Assembly: GCF_016086655.4 (NCBI RefSeq)
Contig: NC_052138.2
Span: 35,413,403-35,477,402, forward strand
DNA length: 64,000 nt
Direction of reading: 5' to 3'
Source: Lepeophtheirus salmonis
Lineage: Eukaryota > Arthropoda > Copepoda > Siphonostomatoida > Caligidae
In this document: one piece after another, positions 11,581 to 23,896 of the stretch
Layout: the number at the start of each line of letters is the position of its first letter
Numbering within the stretch: position 1 is the stretch's first letter
Position numbers and translations under genes: made by a program
Notes under the pieces: generated by a model
The model's input: the letters and a program-made list of their open reading frames with translations, nothing else
Database searches by the model: none
What the model was told of the DNA's origin: nothing

Positions 11581-13680
11581 TTCCTCCGTTTTGTTGAACA
11601 ACTATCACTTCAACTATGGTTAAATTATAATATGATTTGTAATTAAATAAGGGGTTATGATGTGACGTACAACTCCTAACTTGTACAAAATTGCAACAAC
11701 TTGTACACGACATATTTACATATTATTTATCTTTCTTTCTTTTCATTAAATCTTTTTTATGGCAGACTCAAAAGTGCCGGGGACGGGGAAGTTTATTTAG
11801 TAATAAATGATTTATTGCTAATGACAAAGGAGATTTATTACACATATTATGAAAAAAAAGTTATTTAATTCAATTTTAATTTTTTGTGGAAGCTCAATTA
11901 AAAAATGCAGGACGTGGGATAGAAACAGAGCGACCAACCGTCCTCTTTTCACAGAGCATTACTTCTATTTATCTCCTATTCGGAGCGTTCGTATATATAT
12001 TTTTTACAAATTCATGGTATGACTAACATAAAATGTCAATCGACCGGTCTTAAAGAAAAATACGTGAATGAATTAATACTAGTTCATGGTTGTTCTTTTT
12101 TTTAGGATTAAGTTAATTTCTATTATAAAAGTAAAATAAAAAAGACTTATTCTTTTATTTAAAAAAAGTAAACTTTCCAAAATAAACAGAAATTAAAATT
12201 TATTAATATTTTAGGCATTTTGAAATTGTATTAGCATCAATCCCTTTTTAATCCCTAAAACTATAGCTGATTGAACCACGTGTTGGAAAACAAAATATGG
12301 CCACCCTGATACAAACAAAAACAGCCGGATAAAACAATCAAAATTGGGAAAGTTGTGCGGGTTAGAAATCCTAAACCGATCTGAGACGATTATAATTGAG
12401 ATATTTCACTAATTTGGTACAACTTTGATGAGGAACGGTGTTTTAATTAAATTCAGGGGAAATGATACTTCGATCCATTGTCAAAATTGCGGTCTGACAC
12501 GAAATATTGGCCCAGAAAAAATCACGTTAGACTGAATAAAAAAAAAACCCTAGTCTCACCATTGAAGAACGATTTTTGGTCTTGTTTTCATATATTTTAC
12601 AGAAGACTTTATTGAAGAGGTGAGCACAGTTTGAATATAACTGTTTTAGTACATGCCATAATTACCCATTTTGTCAGAACACACTTTAAACTTACTACAA
12701 ATATTACATATCTCGTTGGGTCAGAGCCAAAAGATGTTCCTAAGTAATTTTTTTTGGGTCATTTTGAGAAATATGGCACTCCAAACTTGCTGGCTCAAAC
12801 GTAAATTGATGAAGTGTACTATTTTTCCTTATGTTTCAAGTTTTTTTTGCTCAGCGGGTGTATAAATTCATATACTCATTTAAAATGGTCCAAATCGAAT
12901 AGTTGTTTCAATAACAAGATTTCCAGTGTTTTGAGGATCATTTTGCTTTTTGCTTGATACTTAAATCCCACTTTGCCCAAAAATACATTTTGAGACCTCT
13001 TGGCTCTGGTACAAGGATTCATTAACACTTGCCCCACCGTCTGAGACAAGCTAACTTTTCTATCGGACAGGTTAATACAGTTTATATGTTGTCCGAACGA
13101 ACAAGTGAAGTGGACCCAATCAATGCAAACCAAGTTCGTTTTGACATGAGACACGGTTGTATTATCGCATATAAAGAAACTTTAGCATTCTTTGTCGTAT
13201 ATAGTAATTAGATTCTGCTTTATTTCAACAAATTTACACCGATAGCTATTATTTCCTGCTGATAACTCTCGCACATGCGTAAAGCACAACTTTTTAAACT
13301 GTAGGACATGTGCTTCCCTAAAAATAAAGTAAAAATGTATATGATTCGAAATAATATAATGGTAGGGTTTGTAGTACGATGTTTTTCCATAATGAAATAT
13401 TTTTGGAAAATCCACAGTAATGGGCCGTGCGAGTTCATGGGGGTCTTAATAAGTTACGCATAAGATAATGAGGTTTTCCCTGGGGTGGGGGGGGGGGAGA
13501 GTATGGGTAGAACAATGAGCACAGGTGTGTTCACTTAGCTCCCGACTTTAATTCCATTATTAGTAATGCTTGAATTGATTAGAAGCTTAATCCCCCTTTT
13601 AACTTTAATAATGAGAGAATCATTTCCAGTGTCGAAAAAATTTGCAATAAACAGTCATTATAATATAAGTATTATATTAC
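11581..13680. other. No gene recognised
   Basis: AT-rich sequence. Between about 12600 and 13160 both strands have slightly longer frames (for example minus 12876-13154), which may be an eroded transposon, but I can match no domain. A G-run lies near 13486-13497. Confidence 0.4.
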
Positions 13681-13684
13681 AAAA

Positions 13685-14087
13685 AAGTATTGCAACAGAC
13701 GAGACTCGTTTCTTTTATTATTCGTGTCAAAAATACCCTCTCAACTTTCACAAGGCTCTTTCCACCCACATTTTCCATACTCCTATGGGCAGTCTCGAGT
13801 GAAACCACGATATCCATTGCTTGGGCCCTCATGGACTTGAGGAGATTGACATGGGCTATTTTCTTCTACTTCTCCGGGTCCATTTTGGTCTTTTGAGAGA
13901 GCCATTTTTCCTCTGGAACGTTTCGAACTTGTCAACGACGTAGACGGTGGTCCTGGAGACGTCCAACTGCTTGGAGTTTGTAAACTAATTCTAACTAATT
14001 GTGTATGCTTTAATATATCGAAATATGACTTAATTCCAACCACTCAAACTTCACTAATTATTGAATTAGTGAGTGTTTAGATTTCAA
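13685..14087 (-). mobile_element. Tc1/mariner family A, 5' half (degenerate)
   Basis: Read on the minus strand it carries the family A 5' leader (ATTCAATAATTA and related words) and the start of the transposase gene: the DNA-binding part with CAAGCAGTTGGACGTCTCC, then a basic linker, ending near the AGCCTTGTGAAAGTTGAGAGG segment. It matches copies at 25195-25500, 35370-35600, 39650-39950 and 42180-42560. The frame is broken by shifts and a stop. The rest of the element is absent. Confidence 0.65.
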
Positions 14088-14756
14088 TGGATCTCCACGT
14101 AATTAGAAGTGTGTTTCAGATCTTCTTCAAAATGACTTATTTATTAAGTGTTATAGTCGAAGTCTTAATTCCTGTACAACACTGTACATAATATTCATCG
14201 TTTTTAGGAATATTTTTGTGTTAGTTTTGATGCAAAACATATTATGGGCAATTAATTTTCCCTTAAATTATTCCTCAAAGTTTATTTCCAACGTATATAT
14301 TCATCAATTCATTGTCTTTCAAGGCGATGTTGTTTTTTGAGTTATTTTTGAGACTATTCGTTCAAATAATTAATAGGTCACAAATACGAGTTGTGTCCTG
14401 CTACATATAATAGTTTTTGTGACTCTCTGATGTCGTTCAACACTCAATTATTGTACATTATATTAATTGTCTACTTTTTTATCTTCCAGGAAATCAGTTC
14501 AATGAGGGGGTTTAAAAATATATCAATTTAAGTAGCATTATTAATTCTATTGTATTTGTAGGGAGAAGGATATAATTCAAGACATTCAAAACACCCTTTT
14601 GCCGCTGGAAATACCCGTCGAACAAAATGAAGCTTGTGTCGGATAACTTAATATATTATAAGCAAAATTTATAGTGCCATTCAAAGAAATATGCCTTTTA
14701 TTAAAAAAAAAAATATTCGAAAAGTCTCTTTGGAAATAAAGGTCTTAAAAATATCT

Positions 14757-15000
14757 ACGAGGGTGGTCTGAAAAGTTTCTTACTTTAACGTGAAGTGGCA
14801 GGACTCGTAAATAAAAGCTAGTTATATCTATTTAGCATCTGTTGACAGTTACTCCTCAAAGTTTCAGGCATTTTGTACGTGCAATTGTTACGTAACCGTC
14901 GTTTTATTGAGTGTGTGCTGGCAACGCAAGGTCTCACACATCAGTTGCTGCCTATACACTGTATTAACCTGTCCGACAGAAAAATTTGCATGTACCTGAT
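14757..15000 (+). mobile_element. Possible mariner 5' end fragment
   Basis: ACGAGGGTGGTCTGAAAAGT at about 14758 resembles mariner-type terminal repeats of the 'GTNTGAAAAGT' kind and lies next to a TA. No partner end or transposase was found nearby. Weakly supported. Confidence 0.35.
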
Positions 15001-15094
15001 GATCAAACTAGAGGTAATGTAAAGCCCTGATAAATATATCAATGAAGAAAGGATTGCGTAGACTTCATACCCCTATCAATGAAATATCGAATTT

Positions 15095-15447
15095 ATACAC
15101 TTTTGCCCCCCCCCCTACATTCCTGATCCTACAGCTCTCGATTACATCATTTGGGTGCATGTCAAAGGGAAGGACTACAGTGCCCTTAACCCAAACACTG
15201 AGGCCCTCAATGCCACTCTCAGCCAGCACTGGGACCCCATGACAGAAGAATACATCCGCAGCGGGTGACAGGCCTTCTGCCGCCGCCTGAAAGTCATCAT
15301 TACCTCTAAGGGCGCCTACATTTATGATTAAGAGAGCTCAAACACTCATCTAATTACAGTATTAATTTTGTTGAAATTCTATTGTTAATTTATAATAAAA
15401 TTCAATGTGTTCAGATTTCAATGGTAATGGTTCAATCGATACATGGG
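15095..15447 (+). mobile_element. Tc1/mariner family A, 3' fragment
   Basis: Encodes the C-terminal transposase part: a degenerate PPY..DP.ALDY.IWVHV segment holding the third catalytic Asp, then NPNTEALNATLSQHWDPMTEE, an in-frame TGA, and GAYIYD before the stop. It ends with the family A 3' untranslated tail (AATTTTGTTGAAATTCTATT) and a worn terminal repeat. The 5' half is missing. Confidence 0.75.
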
Positions 15448-15944
15448 AAAATTTTGCTTGGGGAAAAAATTCATCCAGATTTGACTTTTTGTAAGGAAAA
15501 AACTAAGTTTATAATTTAGAAAAGGAAAAAAATAGTTCATGCGCGTGCTCTTTTCTTTTTTGTTCATTATCTAATAGGTCGTCATGAGATTAACTTCTCC
15601 CTCTGAAATAAGCATTCTCGCCCATCTTTGGTGTAAATTGTTTTAAAAATGAATTATAAAATAAATATTTATAAACTTAAATTTAATTATGGTATTTTTC
15701 ATGTACTTATGCTATTTAAAATACAGATGGTTGGTTCTCCTCTTTAGAGTAGTAATTCATTTTCTACATCTAAATCATATAGCAGGCAGCTGATAATAAC
15801 AAGGACCTTAATTCAGTTCTACCATATGCCTTGTTTCCACCTTCTCCTTTCACTCCTTCTTTTCTACCAAACATGTCAACTTCAAATATATCTACGGGCA
15901 TGTAAAGTGATGAAAATCCCGTGTACAATGGGCAAGTTAAAAAA

Positions 15945-16215
15945 ACCGAAAATCAACATGGTAACCCATACAATTTGAAGAATGTTTTGGATGAGAGAAA
16001 GATCAACAAGGACATTTGTTAGAATTACTCCGATGTCAATCTCTCCTTCTACCCTGTATTCAACAAGGATTCACAATTATAACTCCGCAACAAATCTTTA
16101 TGGTTAGGCTCTATCTTTTATGAACACACATGAATTCAGGTTATGAATATAGTTGAATCTATTTCGGAAAGAAATTTCACTACTCAGGTGTTAAATAATA
16201 ATGACAACAGCTAAC
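15945..16215 (+). repeat. Interspersed repeat R1, copy 1
   Basis: Shares with 28995-29310 the blocks ACCGAAAATCAACATGGTA, ACAATTTGAAGA and GGTGTTAAATAATAATGACA in the same order and spacing class. A shorter related stretch is near 59550-59600. No intact frame; class unknown, possibly the 3' part of a longer element. Confidence 0.55.
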
Positions 16216-16460
16216 GAATATAAAATTTATTCTTCAGAGATTACCAATTCAAAAAAACAAGATTTACATCACTCACCATGTATCTACTCAATCTCATATA
16301 CGTGTTTTGCTTTACAACTTTGTAGTAAAGCTTTAGAGCAAACAAAACAGGCTTAATTTTGAGTCCTCTCAACAATAGCTCCTGCACTATAATCAATTAG
16401 GACAACATTGAGGGGTTGGCATTAAAAGAGGGATTCAATATTATGTGTTTTGGTATTTAA

Positions 16461-18140
16461 TAGTGTTGGGTTTTCAGTTTATAATTATTGTTGGACCAAA
16501 CTAATTCGATTCTTTCAACAAGTTACATTTAAATGGATCCCATCGAAAAATTCGCTCGAGATCGGTCCCATTTAAAAAATCATTCAAGACAAATATTATA
16601 GATGAATTATTGATGACATAATTTGTGTTTATAAATTGTGGACATTCGTGGAATGTCGTCGTAGGAACGTTTTTCATATGCATACAACCCAGCACTATTG
16701 GAGAAAAGGGTTACGGTTGTCATGCGGCTTGATCGTTACCCACTCCGTATTGAGAAAATGGGACTTTTTAAAGCCTAATGCATAAAATATAAATTATATC
16801 TCTATAAATAAAGATTATGCATATAATTTTTTTTTTTAAATTTAAGTAGAACATTAATTTTATAATGAAAATTTAATTTATATCCTCTCATACACATTGT
16901 AGTTATGAAATACGTGTATATCACTGCGCTACACCACATATTTTTTTGTATTTTATTGGCAGCTGTCAATTTTTCTACTTATTTTTCTCCTATCAATGTT
17001 CTGAATGTTGATTGATTAAATTCAATTTAAAACTTTTAAGCAGTGAAGTTGTCAACAATTAATGAATAATGAATCCATAGTATTTTTTTATTTTTTTTGT
17101 ACCTAAGGATAACTTGAAGGACAAAGTAGACAGTCCAGCATATAAAACCTTATTTCCGTTATAGCTCGTTCGACACACATATAAAACAACTCGAGATAGA
17201 CGAAGCTTCAGAATCGCCTAAGGAAAACGAGGTTCTTCAGAATCCGAAGTTTTTTTCAGCAGCTTCTCTGGTGTGCCAAAGTCGATTTTGATATTTGTAT
17301 ATCATATATAAAAAAATATCCTTTAGTTTCTTCTTACACCAATAAAAAATATTAAAAATAGCAAAGTTCTTATATCCCTTTTTTCTATATAAGTTGCGTA
17401 TCCAGTTATTTTTCTGGTCTGTGATACTAAGTCAAAACTAGAATAATCTAGTTACTCATTTGATCTGTTTTATTGATCGTAAGCCTATCAAAATTGAGAA
17501 TAAAAATATTACAATCCTTTAATGATCACTCTTTCTTTCTCTCGTGTATCTTTATTTCTGTGAAGGAAAAGAGGTTGGCTAGTCCATTTGCAGTCCAATT
17601 AAGGTTCGGAACCTAATTTGGGAGCACTTTGATATGGACTATGTGGACGAATCTTTAGCAAAGTGTAAGATCTGCAGAAAAAAAGTTTCACGTGGGGGAC
17701 TCTTAAGGACTATTGATATGGAACTTTTTATTATTATTTTTGGGTATGGGACTTTATTCATATATGCATTTCTGTAATGCCTACTTCTCATTAAACTTTA
17801 TTTATATATAGTTTATATTCTCTCAAAAACTGAAAAAATATATATCTAACTTCATTTAACGTCTTTTATCATCCTGTTTGGTCATTTATTGCTGGCTATA
17901 TTTGTATGTTGTCACCTTTGGCTTCGGCCGAAGGTAAGTCTGAACTTTGACCTTTGGCCCGACTTCAGTTGATCCTCCTTCGGTCTATCTCTAAACGTAA
18001 CCCATATAGACTGGTCATATATCTAAATGTGAGGCAAGAAAGGTCATAAAGTTCTATAGATGTTAAAAAAAAATCGCTCAAAATAAAATAACTCAAGACC
18101 GAACCGGGAAAAAATGGTCTTGGACCGAGTCCCAACACTA
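16461..18140 (+). mobile_element. hAT-like element with BED zinc finger (family R5)
   Basis: The 10-bp ends TAGTGTTGGG (16461) and CCCAACACTA (ending 18140) are perfect inverted repeats. They are flanked by 8-bp GTATTTAA (16453) and GTATTTAC (18141), a 7/8 target duplication typical of hAT elements. Inside, 17600-17730 encodes IWEHFDMDYVDESLAKCKIC followed by a basic stretch, the first half of a BED-type zinc finger; the His pair and the rest of the transposase are missing. The right subterminal GGACCGAGTCCCAACACTA matches the left end of the copy at 48777. A second partial end near 16690 (AACCCAGCACTATT) may mark a smaller element nested or rearranged inside. Confidence 0.7.
17595..17767 (+). 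pseudogene. BED-type zinc-finger fragment of a hAT transposase
   Basis: The open stretch reads IWEHFDMDYVDESLAKCKIC then RKKVSRGGLLR before running into an AT-rich extension and a stop. W/F spacing and the CxxC pair fit the DNA-binding BED finger at the N-terminus of hAT transposases. The zinc-binding His residues and the catalytic region are not present, so it is non-functional. Confidence 0.6.
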
Positions 18141-18650
18141 GTATTTACACATAATACCTACTACTCTCTTGATTCTCCCCTTCAAAGATCTTTTATATAC
18201 AGTATATATAGTAAGTAGGTCTATAGTGAGTTTAAAAGAGTGGGAATGAGTTAGAGATTGAATAGTGAATACAAAACGACCCTTCTTCAAACATAAGACA
18301 TATTCTTTTTATTTTTATTACTAGCGACTCTATAAATATGTACATACCTACATTATCAAATAAATATCTTTTACTTTTAGGTGGTGTGTCAACATAAAAA
18401 CAATCTTGAACGACAACCGAGAAAATACCAATTTATCGATTTACTTCATATCTACGTAGTAAAAATAAAATGCAAAATTGAATCTTTTTTATAGTTTGGT
18501 ATATATTTGGCATACAAAATCACGGAAACGAATTTTTTTAAATAAAAGTTATCTAGAAGTATATACATGGTTGATTTATTCCCTATAATTGACATTCGTT
18601 TCTATAAGGGCCGCGATACAAGGTCACACACTTTGGGATGCCCCTATATT

Positions 18651-19028
18651 TTACGTATTTGAAAAGCTGGAGCAAACATCAAATATAGCTGATTTTAGTG
18701 AATAAGAATTTAGGTTTCTGGTAGTATCAGATCTACACTCAACTACGCACCACAAATAATAGTCAAAGGTATTGAGGTCTGGGCTTGAGGAAGGCCACTT
18801 TGACTTGTCCTCGAATTTTTTTAATTGGGGGCAGTGTTTTAATGACAATGTGATAAAGAGAACCGCCTTACTGCCATACATAGTTCCCAATAAGGCAATT
18901 GGCCCGAAATCAATGTAAAACAAATAGCCAAGGACCCATATGTACTCCCTCCACCCAAATTCTAGCTCCCGACTAAAAGAAGTATGATACATAACTTTTC
19001 CCTCAGACGTTATTACTCCAAGGATCAT
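18651..19028 (-). pseudogene. Tc1/mariner transposase fragment (C-terminal catalytic part)
   Basis: A 125-codon uninterrupted frame begins MILGVITSEGKVM (the strand after the first catalytic Asp in this superfamily) and includes WPSSSPDLNTFDYYLWCVVE, the conserved block that carries the third catalytic residue (Asp in FDY). The QD.APxH segment between them is missing or unrecognisable and the DNA-binding half is absent. It is therefore a truncated remnant that happens to remain open. No terminal repeats were identified. Confidence 0.8.
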
Positions 19029-19029
19029 T

Positions 19030-20970
19030 ATTTTTCAGGGATTTTTTTAGTAGGGTACCCCAGGGACTTCTTTCCTATTGGTCGTTTTGGCAGTTGTGAT
19101 CTGATCAATAGTGAAAATATTCTTGTTATAAAATTATATACAGCTTAATAACTCATAGATATATTTGAGTCAATTACAGGCTATGTATTAAAATTTGTGG
19201 GATGCGTTAAGATAACCCACAATTATAATTATATTATTTTATTTTTAAAAAAAGTGTCAATTTATAATTACTTTATTGTGACGATCAATTTTGACTACGT
19301 CAAGTGTAATCTGTGACACACCCAAAGGGGGAAAACGAATAATTTGTGGGAAAAAATGGAGGATAATTCGTTTAATAGTAAAAATGTAATCCACACTCAG
19401 TTTTGAAAATAAAAAAACAAATTCTAGGTTGCTTTTGTGTTCACGGGCCGTTGTACTTATTTATGTAATTAATTGTTAGGTTACTTTGTTTTATATTATG
19501 TATTGCTTCAGTTTAAAATTCATTTACATTAATTGCTTAGTCATCAATAATACATATATTTAATTTTGCATAATTTATAAATCTAAGTGTAACACACAAA
19601 GTAACAAAATAAAAGAATATTTCCCTTGGAATTGAAGGATTTCTTACTCTGATTTGATGAAATAATTTCATACATATGACTTTTCAACATAAAAACAGAC
19701 TGCTATTAATTTTTTTTTTTTTTTTGTAAAAATCGATCAATATGCTAAAATGGAAGGTCAAGTATTATTTTTTAAATTATATTACCAAACTTTTTTTTAT
19801 TCGTTGAGTAGAAGTAGCGTTTTTTGCGATTTAATTTGAAAATTAATTCAAAATCATCAATTTTCTTGTCACCAATGTGTGTTGATGACGGGGAATATAT
19901 GGAAGATGGTCATAATTATTTAGTTAGAGTGAAGGGGGGATGACGTCACATCTACTTAGTAAATATTATATTATGTCACTTCTTTGATGAAACAAAGTTT
20001 GGCGCCCTGGTTATTACATTGGGTAAAAAGTACAAGATAAGATTAATTCATTACCAGAATTGTCAAGTTTTTCTTTTTTTTAAACAGTCATCTTGCTTAC
20101 ATTACTAAACCGGGATCAAATGGATGAAACAGTACTTTATAACCCGAGTCAGTCTTTTCGATCAAGTAATGTATTATCAAACAAGATAAATGAACAACAT
20201 GCTCTTAAAAGATTACAACTCTAAAATGACAAATGAGTTTCCAGAGCCCAATTAAAGGTTTTGTCATTGAAATACTGGGTCTTGATTTCTTTTAAATATT
20301 GGATCCTAAGGATATGAATATTTTGGTAAACGAAGCAAAATAATTATATAAAAAAATGCTTTGAGGGATACGTGCAGGATTGCCATTGCTTGATCCCCCA
20401 CCCCATTTCGGCTTTTATTTATCGTTTGGGTTCTTGAGCTTTTGTTTAGAACAATTATATTGTTATTTTCTGTTCTTTTTGATTCAAGCGTATATAATCA
20501 TGTGTACAGTCTTATGCTTTATATTATATACACGTTTGAAACTGTTTTAAAAGTGTATGGCTTAGCCCAGCAGAATTTTCAAAAGGTTAAGGAATTGTAG
20601 AACCAAACATAATGTACAATTTTTGCAGTAAACAACCTTAACATTGAATTTCAGTCAGATAATTTTAGGTTACATATTTTTTACATGATTAAAAGGAGTT
20701 TCTTTGTATAAAATCAATTCTGGAGTCAGCTGAACCTTCAGAAATCGATACGAAGAATTAATCAAAACAAACATGAAAATATTAATGTTTCTTATCTTAG
20801 AGGAAAAGCATAATCACATTTGCTGAATACCCCACTCGAGGAAATTACTAATAGAAAAGTTCAATATGATAGTTTAAAGTTCCTATATCAGCGTTGTAAT
20901 CAAATATGAAATATATTTTATTTTGATAAAAATGGGATAAAGGTTAGGTTGCTAAATCCTCAAAATATTC
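19030..20970. other. No gene recognised
   Basis: AT-rich DNA with poly-T runs; no domain, element end or repeat that I could match elsewhere in the window. Confidence 0.45.
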
Positions 20971-20977
20971 CAAAATC

Positions 20978-21140
20978 TTAGGATTTCAACACAATCTGCA
21001 GTTCTATTATTTGTTCATTTCCATTTACTTGCACCGAAACATAGAGAAAAGTATCATGAGGATCAATAGAGGCTTTGTCGTTTATCTGCAGCCGACCATT
21101 TGCAAAAATATACGGAATTTTTTTGAATAAAGATGAGAAA
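20978..21140 (-). other. Short unrecognised open frame with coding-like composition
   Basis: On the minus strand about 48 codons read KKIPYIFANGRLQINDKASI, then DPHDTFLYVSVQVNGNEQII, and end ELQIVLKS before TAA at 20978. Alternating hydrophobic/polar residues suggest beta strands, and codon use is less AT-biased than the flanks. I see no start codon or clear splice acceptor. It may be a last-exon remnant of a gene or transposon; I do not recognise it. Confidence 0.25.
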
Positions 21141-21344
21141 ATAAATCATTATATTAACATTCTTGGGTTTTTTTTAAATCTTGGGCTTTAGTTAGTTACT
21201 TCTGGGGGTTTTGTTGAAAAGTTCACTGCCACATCTCTTCATTTGTCAATTTATTTCCCAAAATTAATTCAGCCATTCACAAATCTTTTGCTCCTACATG
21301 AAGAAGTCCATTATTTTGAAGTCAATCACTACCACAAACCACCT

Positions 21345-21560
21345 CCAGCTTTAACCACAACATCCAACCTGGCCTTGAACATGGAACAAGCCTTGATGAG
21401 GAACTCCTTGTCCATGTTGGCCTTTCCCTCGAGAATGGAAGCCCACAAGGAGTCAACTGTGTTATATGCACGCTTATTTGTCTCTTTCTAAAAATACGTC
21501 CCAAACATAGATATCCAAGGGATTCAGATCCAGCGAGCAAGGAGGTCACATTTTTTATGC
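21345..21560 (-). pseudogene. Tc1/mariner transposase C-terminal fragment
   Basis: Minus-strand reading gives a worn 'D.NPLD' region with two stops, then NTVDSLWASILEGKANMDKE, FLIKACSMFKARLDVVVKA and GGGLW before a stop. This is the usual C-terminal tail of Tc1/mariner transposases (xSLKxSIxxAWxxMDxExIxxxCxxFRxRLxxVIxAxGG). The catalytic core and N-terminus are missing. Confidence 0.7.
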
Positions 21561-22007
21561 TCAAAACATAAAAGTCTTAAAAATGTTAGTTTTTCCAAAA
21601 TAAATCCGGTTCCAATTACTCAATTTTGGACAAACTGCATCAATTTATAATCATAGCATGCCATTGGATCTTTTAATGTTAATTTAAAATAATTCAGTCC
21701 TTGGACGTGTGCCGGTACAAATGAACACAATAATGGCCCCACGGTGTTCATATTCAGAGAACATCTCAAGAATTTTGTATTTATAACAATACAATTTTGT
21801 GGGTTGAATCTGAGGAGCACACTACGACAAACATAGATCTCAGGGTTGCCAAGATATAGAGATCTAAACTTATTCCGGATTTAAAATCCCCACACTGAAT
21901 ATAGCATCCATTTTTTGTCAATCTTTTCATAAAATTGTAAAAAAATAAAAATATTTTTCATAAAATGTAATATTTTACAACCGTGAAAATATTCATTTCT
22001 CATCTCA

Positions 22008-22272
22008 AATATAGTGTGTGATCCAAACACTGAGGCCCTCAAATCCACTTTCAGCAAGCACTGTGACGCCATGACAGAGGACTACATCCGCAACAGGTGC
22101 CTCCGCCTGGAAACCATCATTACCTCTAAGAGCGGCTACATTAATCATTATGAGATCTCAGACACACATCTAATTATAGTATTAATTTTGTTGAAATTCT
22201 ATTGTTAATAGACAAATTATATCTTGTTGAAGTTTAAAATTCAAAGTGTCCAGATTTTAATGGACCACTCGA
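22008..22272 (+). mobile_element. Tc1/mariner family A, 3' terminal fragment
   Basis: Starts inside the transposase tail (DPNTEALKSTFSKHCDAMTE then DYIRNRCLRLETIITSKSGY) and ends with the conserved 3' tail and terminal repeat GGACCACTCGATA. Frame is open to its natural stop region. No upstream part is present, so it is a 5'-truncated copy. Confidence 0.8.
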
Positions 22273-22710
22273 TATGTACAATATATAGACAAAATATGAA
22301 GGCATACATGTATTATTTAATTACAGTCTATTTTTATATTGAATAAATTATGAAGCTGTTATTTAAAGGTTTCAGTAGTGATTATTATATGAGTATCTAT
22401 AAATAGATTAGTGCCTCATTTTCTTTAGATTCAATTATTTCACTATTCATTGAACACATTGTAGTTTTGCTCTTAATACACATGCTATAGATGAATCACT
22501 CATTCCCTAGTGGTGCTGGAGCGGTCATAGAACTGATTTGACCTTTGACCTTGACCTCTTAAAATTTCTGAAACCTCTTACTGTGATTATATGTATATAA
22601 TCTTTCTACAAAGTTTGATCAAAATTTATTTATAACTTTTGCTTTAAATAGAGGCAAAAAAAACAACATCCGTTCAACTTCATTGCGTTGGTAATGATAA
22701 GTATTCTGTC

Positions 22711-23165
22711 AGTCCTTATTTATTCACTTAAGTCCATTCTTAGCACCGTTCTTATTTGTTCTTGAAACCGGTCCTTAAGATTGTCGGTTCTTCGGACAGT
22801 AATTAATAGAACTGATTAAAAAATAAGAAATAAAGTTGATTGACATTATCAAGGACAGAACAGTGTAAATTTTAGGACTGATATGAAGGACTGAAATGGA
22901 CCGGATCGAAACTGAACTGGACGGACTACACTCCTCAATCCTAAATAAGAATTGACAAAACACTAGTAATGATATTTAGAAGGTATAATAGTTAGTTCCA
23001 TCTATGTCTCTTTGAAAGAAGTTACGATAAAACTTCATCAATTGAAATGAAGTAGTTAGTAACTACATTATTTCAGCTGTTGTAGTTACCATAAAATACT
23101 AATAAGGACCGGGATTATAGGACTAGAGTCTTTTTCGTTTTTTTAAAACGATCGAACGCTTTTCA
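22711..23165. repeat. GGTCC-rich repeat (R3) plus 'CAGCTGTTGTAGTTA' module, copy 2
   Basis: 22711-22962 runs from GTCAGTCCTTATTTATT to CCTAAATAAGAATTGAC, so its ends are imperfect inverted repeats. It is followed at 22985-23165 by the TCTCTTTGAAAG...TTTCAGCTGTTGTAGTTA module also seen at 11385 and 33950. Non-coding. Confidence 0.55.
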
Positions 23166-23896
23166 CTAGTCTGTTGTGCTCAATACATTATTAAATCTAA
23201 ACCACTGTAATTAATTTAATGTTTAAAATAGAGGTACAGAAGATGGGCTACAATTAAAGTATATGATTTTTCTATATAGTATGAGCCTAAAAACGATACA
23301 TGTACAAGTTTGTAAACAGTCAGTATTGGTCTATAATAACTCTTAAATGTTTTTGTTGCAAAAATATTTAGAAAAAATGTGTCAAATTGCAAATTTGTTT
23401 TACCTCTGCAACAACCCTACTGTAAGGTGTAAGTAGATATTAGTATCATGTTGCATCAGCACAGCCACAAAATAGGTAATTAGTTACTTTGATGTCATGA
23501 ATAAGTGAGGGTGTGTCGATTGTCTAACTCAAGAGCCTTAATTTTTATAATCCAGTCATTATAACGGTATTTGAAAAGTATTTCGTGATTCTTTAATGCA
23601 CTATAATTGTGTAACTGCATATATTGTTGTTTTGTTATACATACATATGTAATTCTAGGGCCTCATTTCTTATGCTGCACATATGTATAACAGTAATAGG
23701 ACAAAAAAAAACCTGAGGGCAAGCCTTTCCCTCAAGATAAATAAATACCGATGAGCAAAAGATTACCCAATACTGAACACTAACTAATCCATAATTAATT
23801 AAGGTTGAGTGATTGCAATTAATTCATATTTCGATGTATTAAATCATAAGCAATTAGTAACAAAACAAGACAAACTTGAGCTCTCTAACTTACGTA

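Noticed and set aside
12600..13160. Possible eroded transposase
   Set aside because: Frames on both strands are longer than average but no catalytic or DNA-binding motif could be read.
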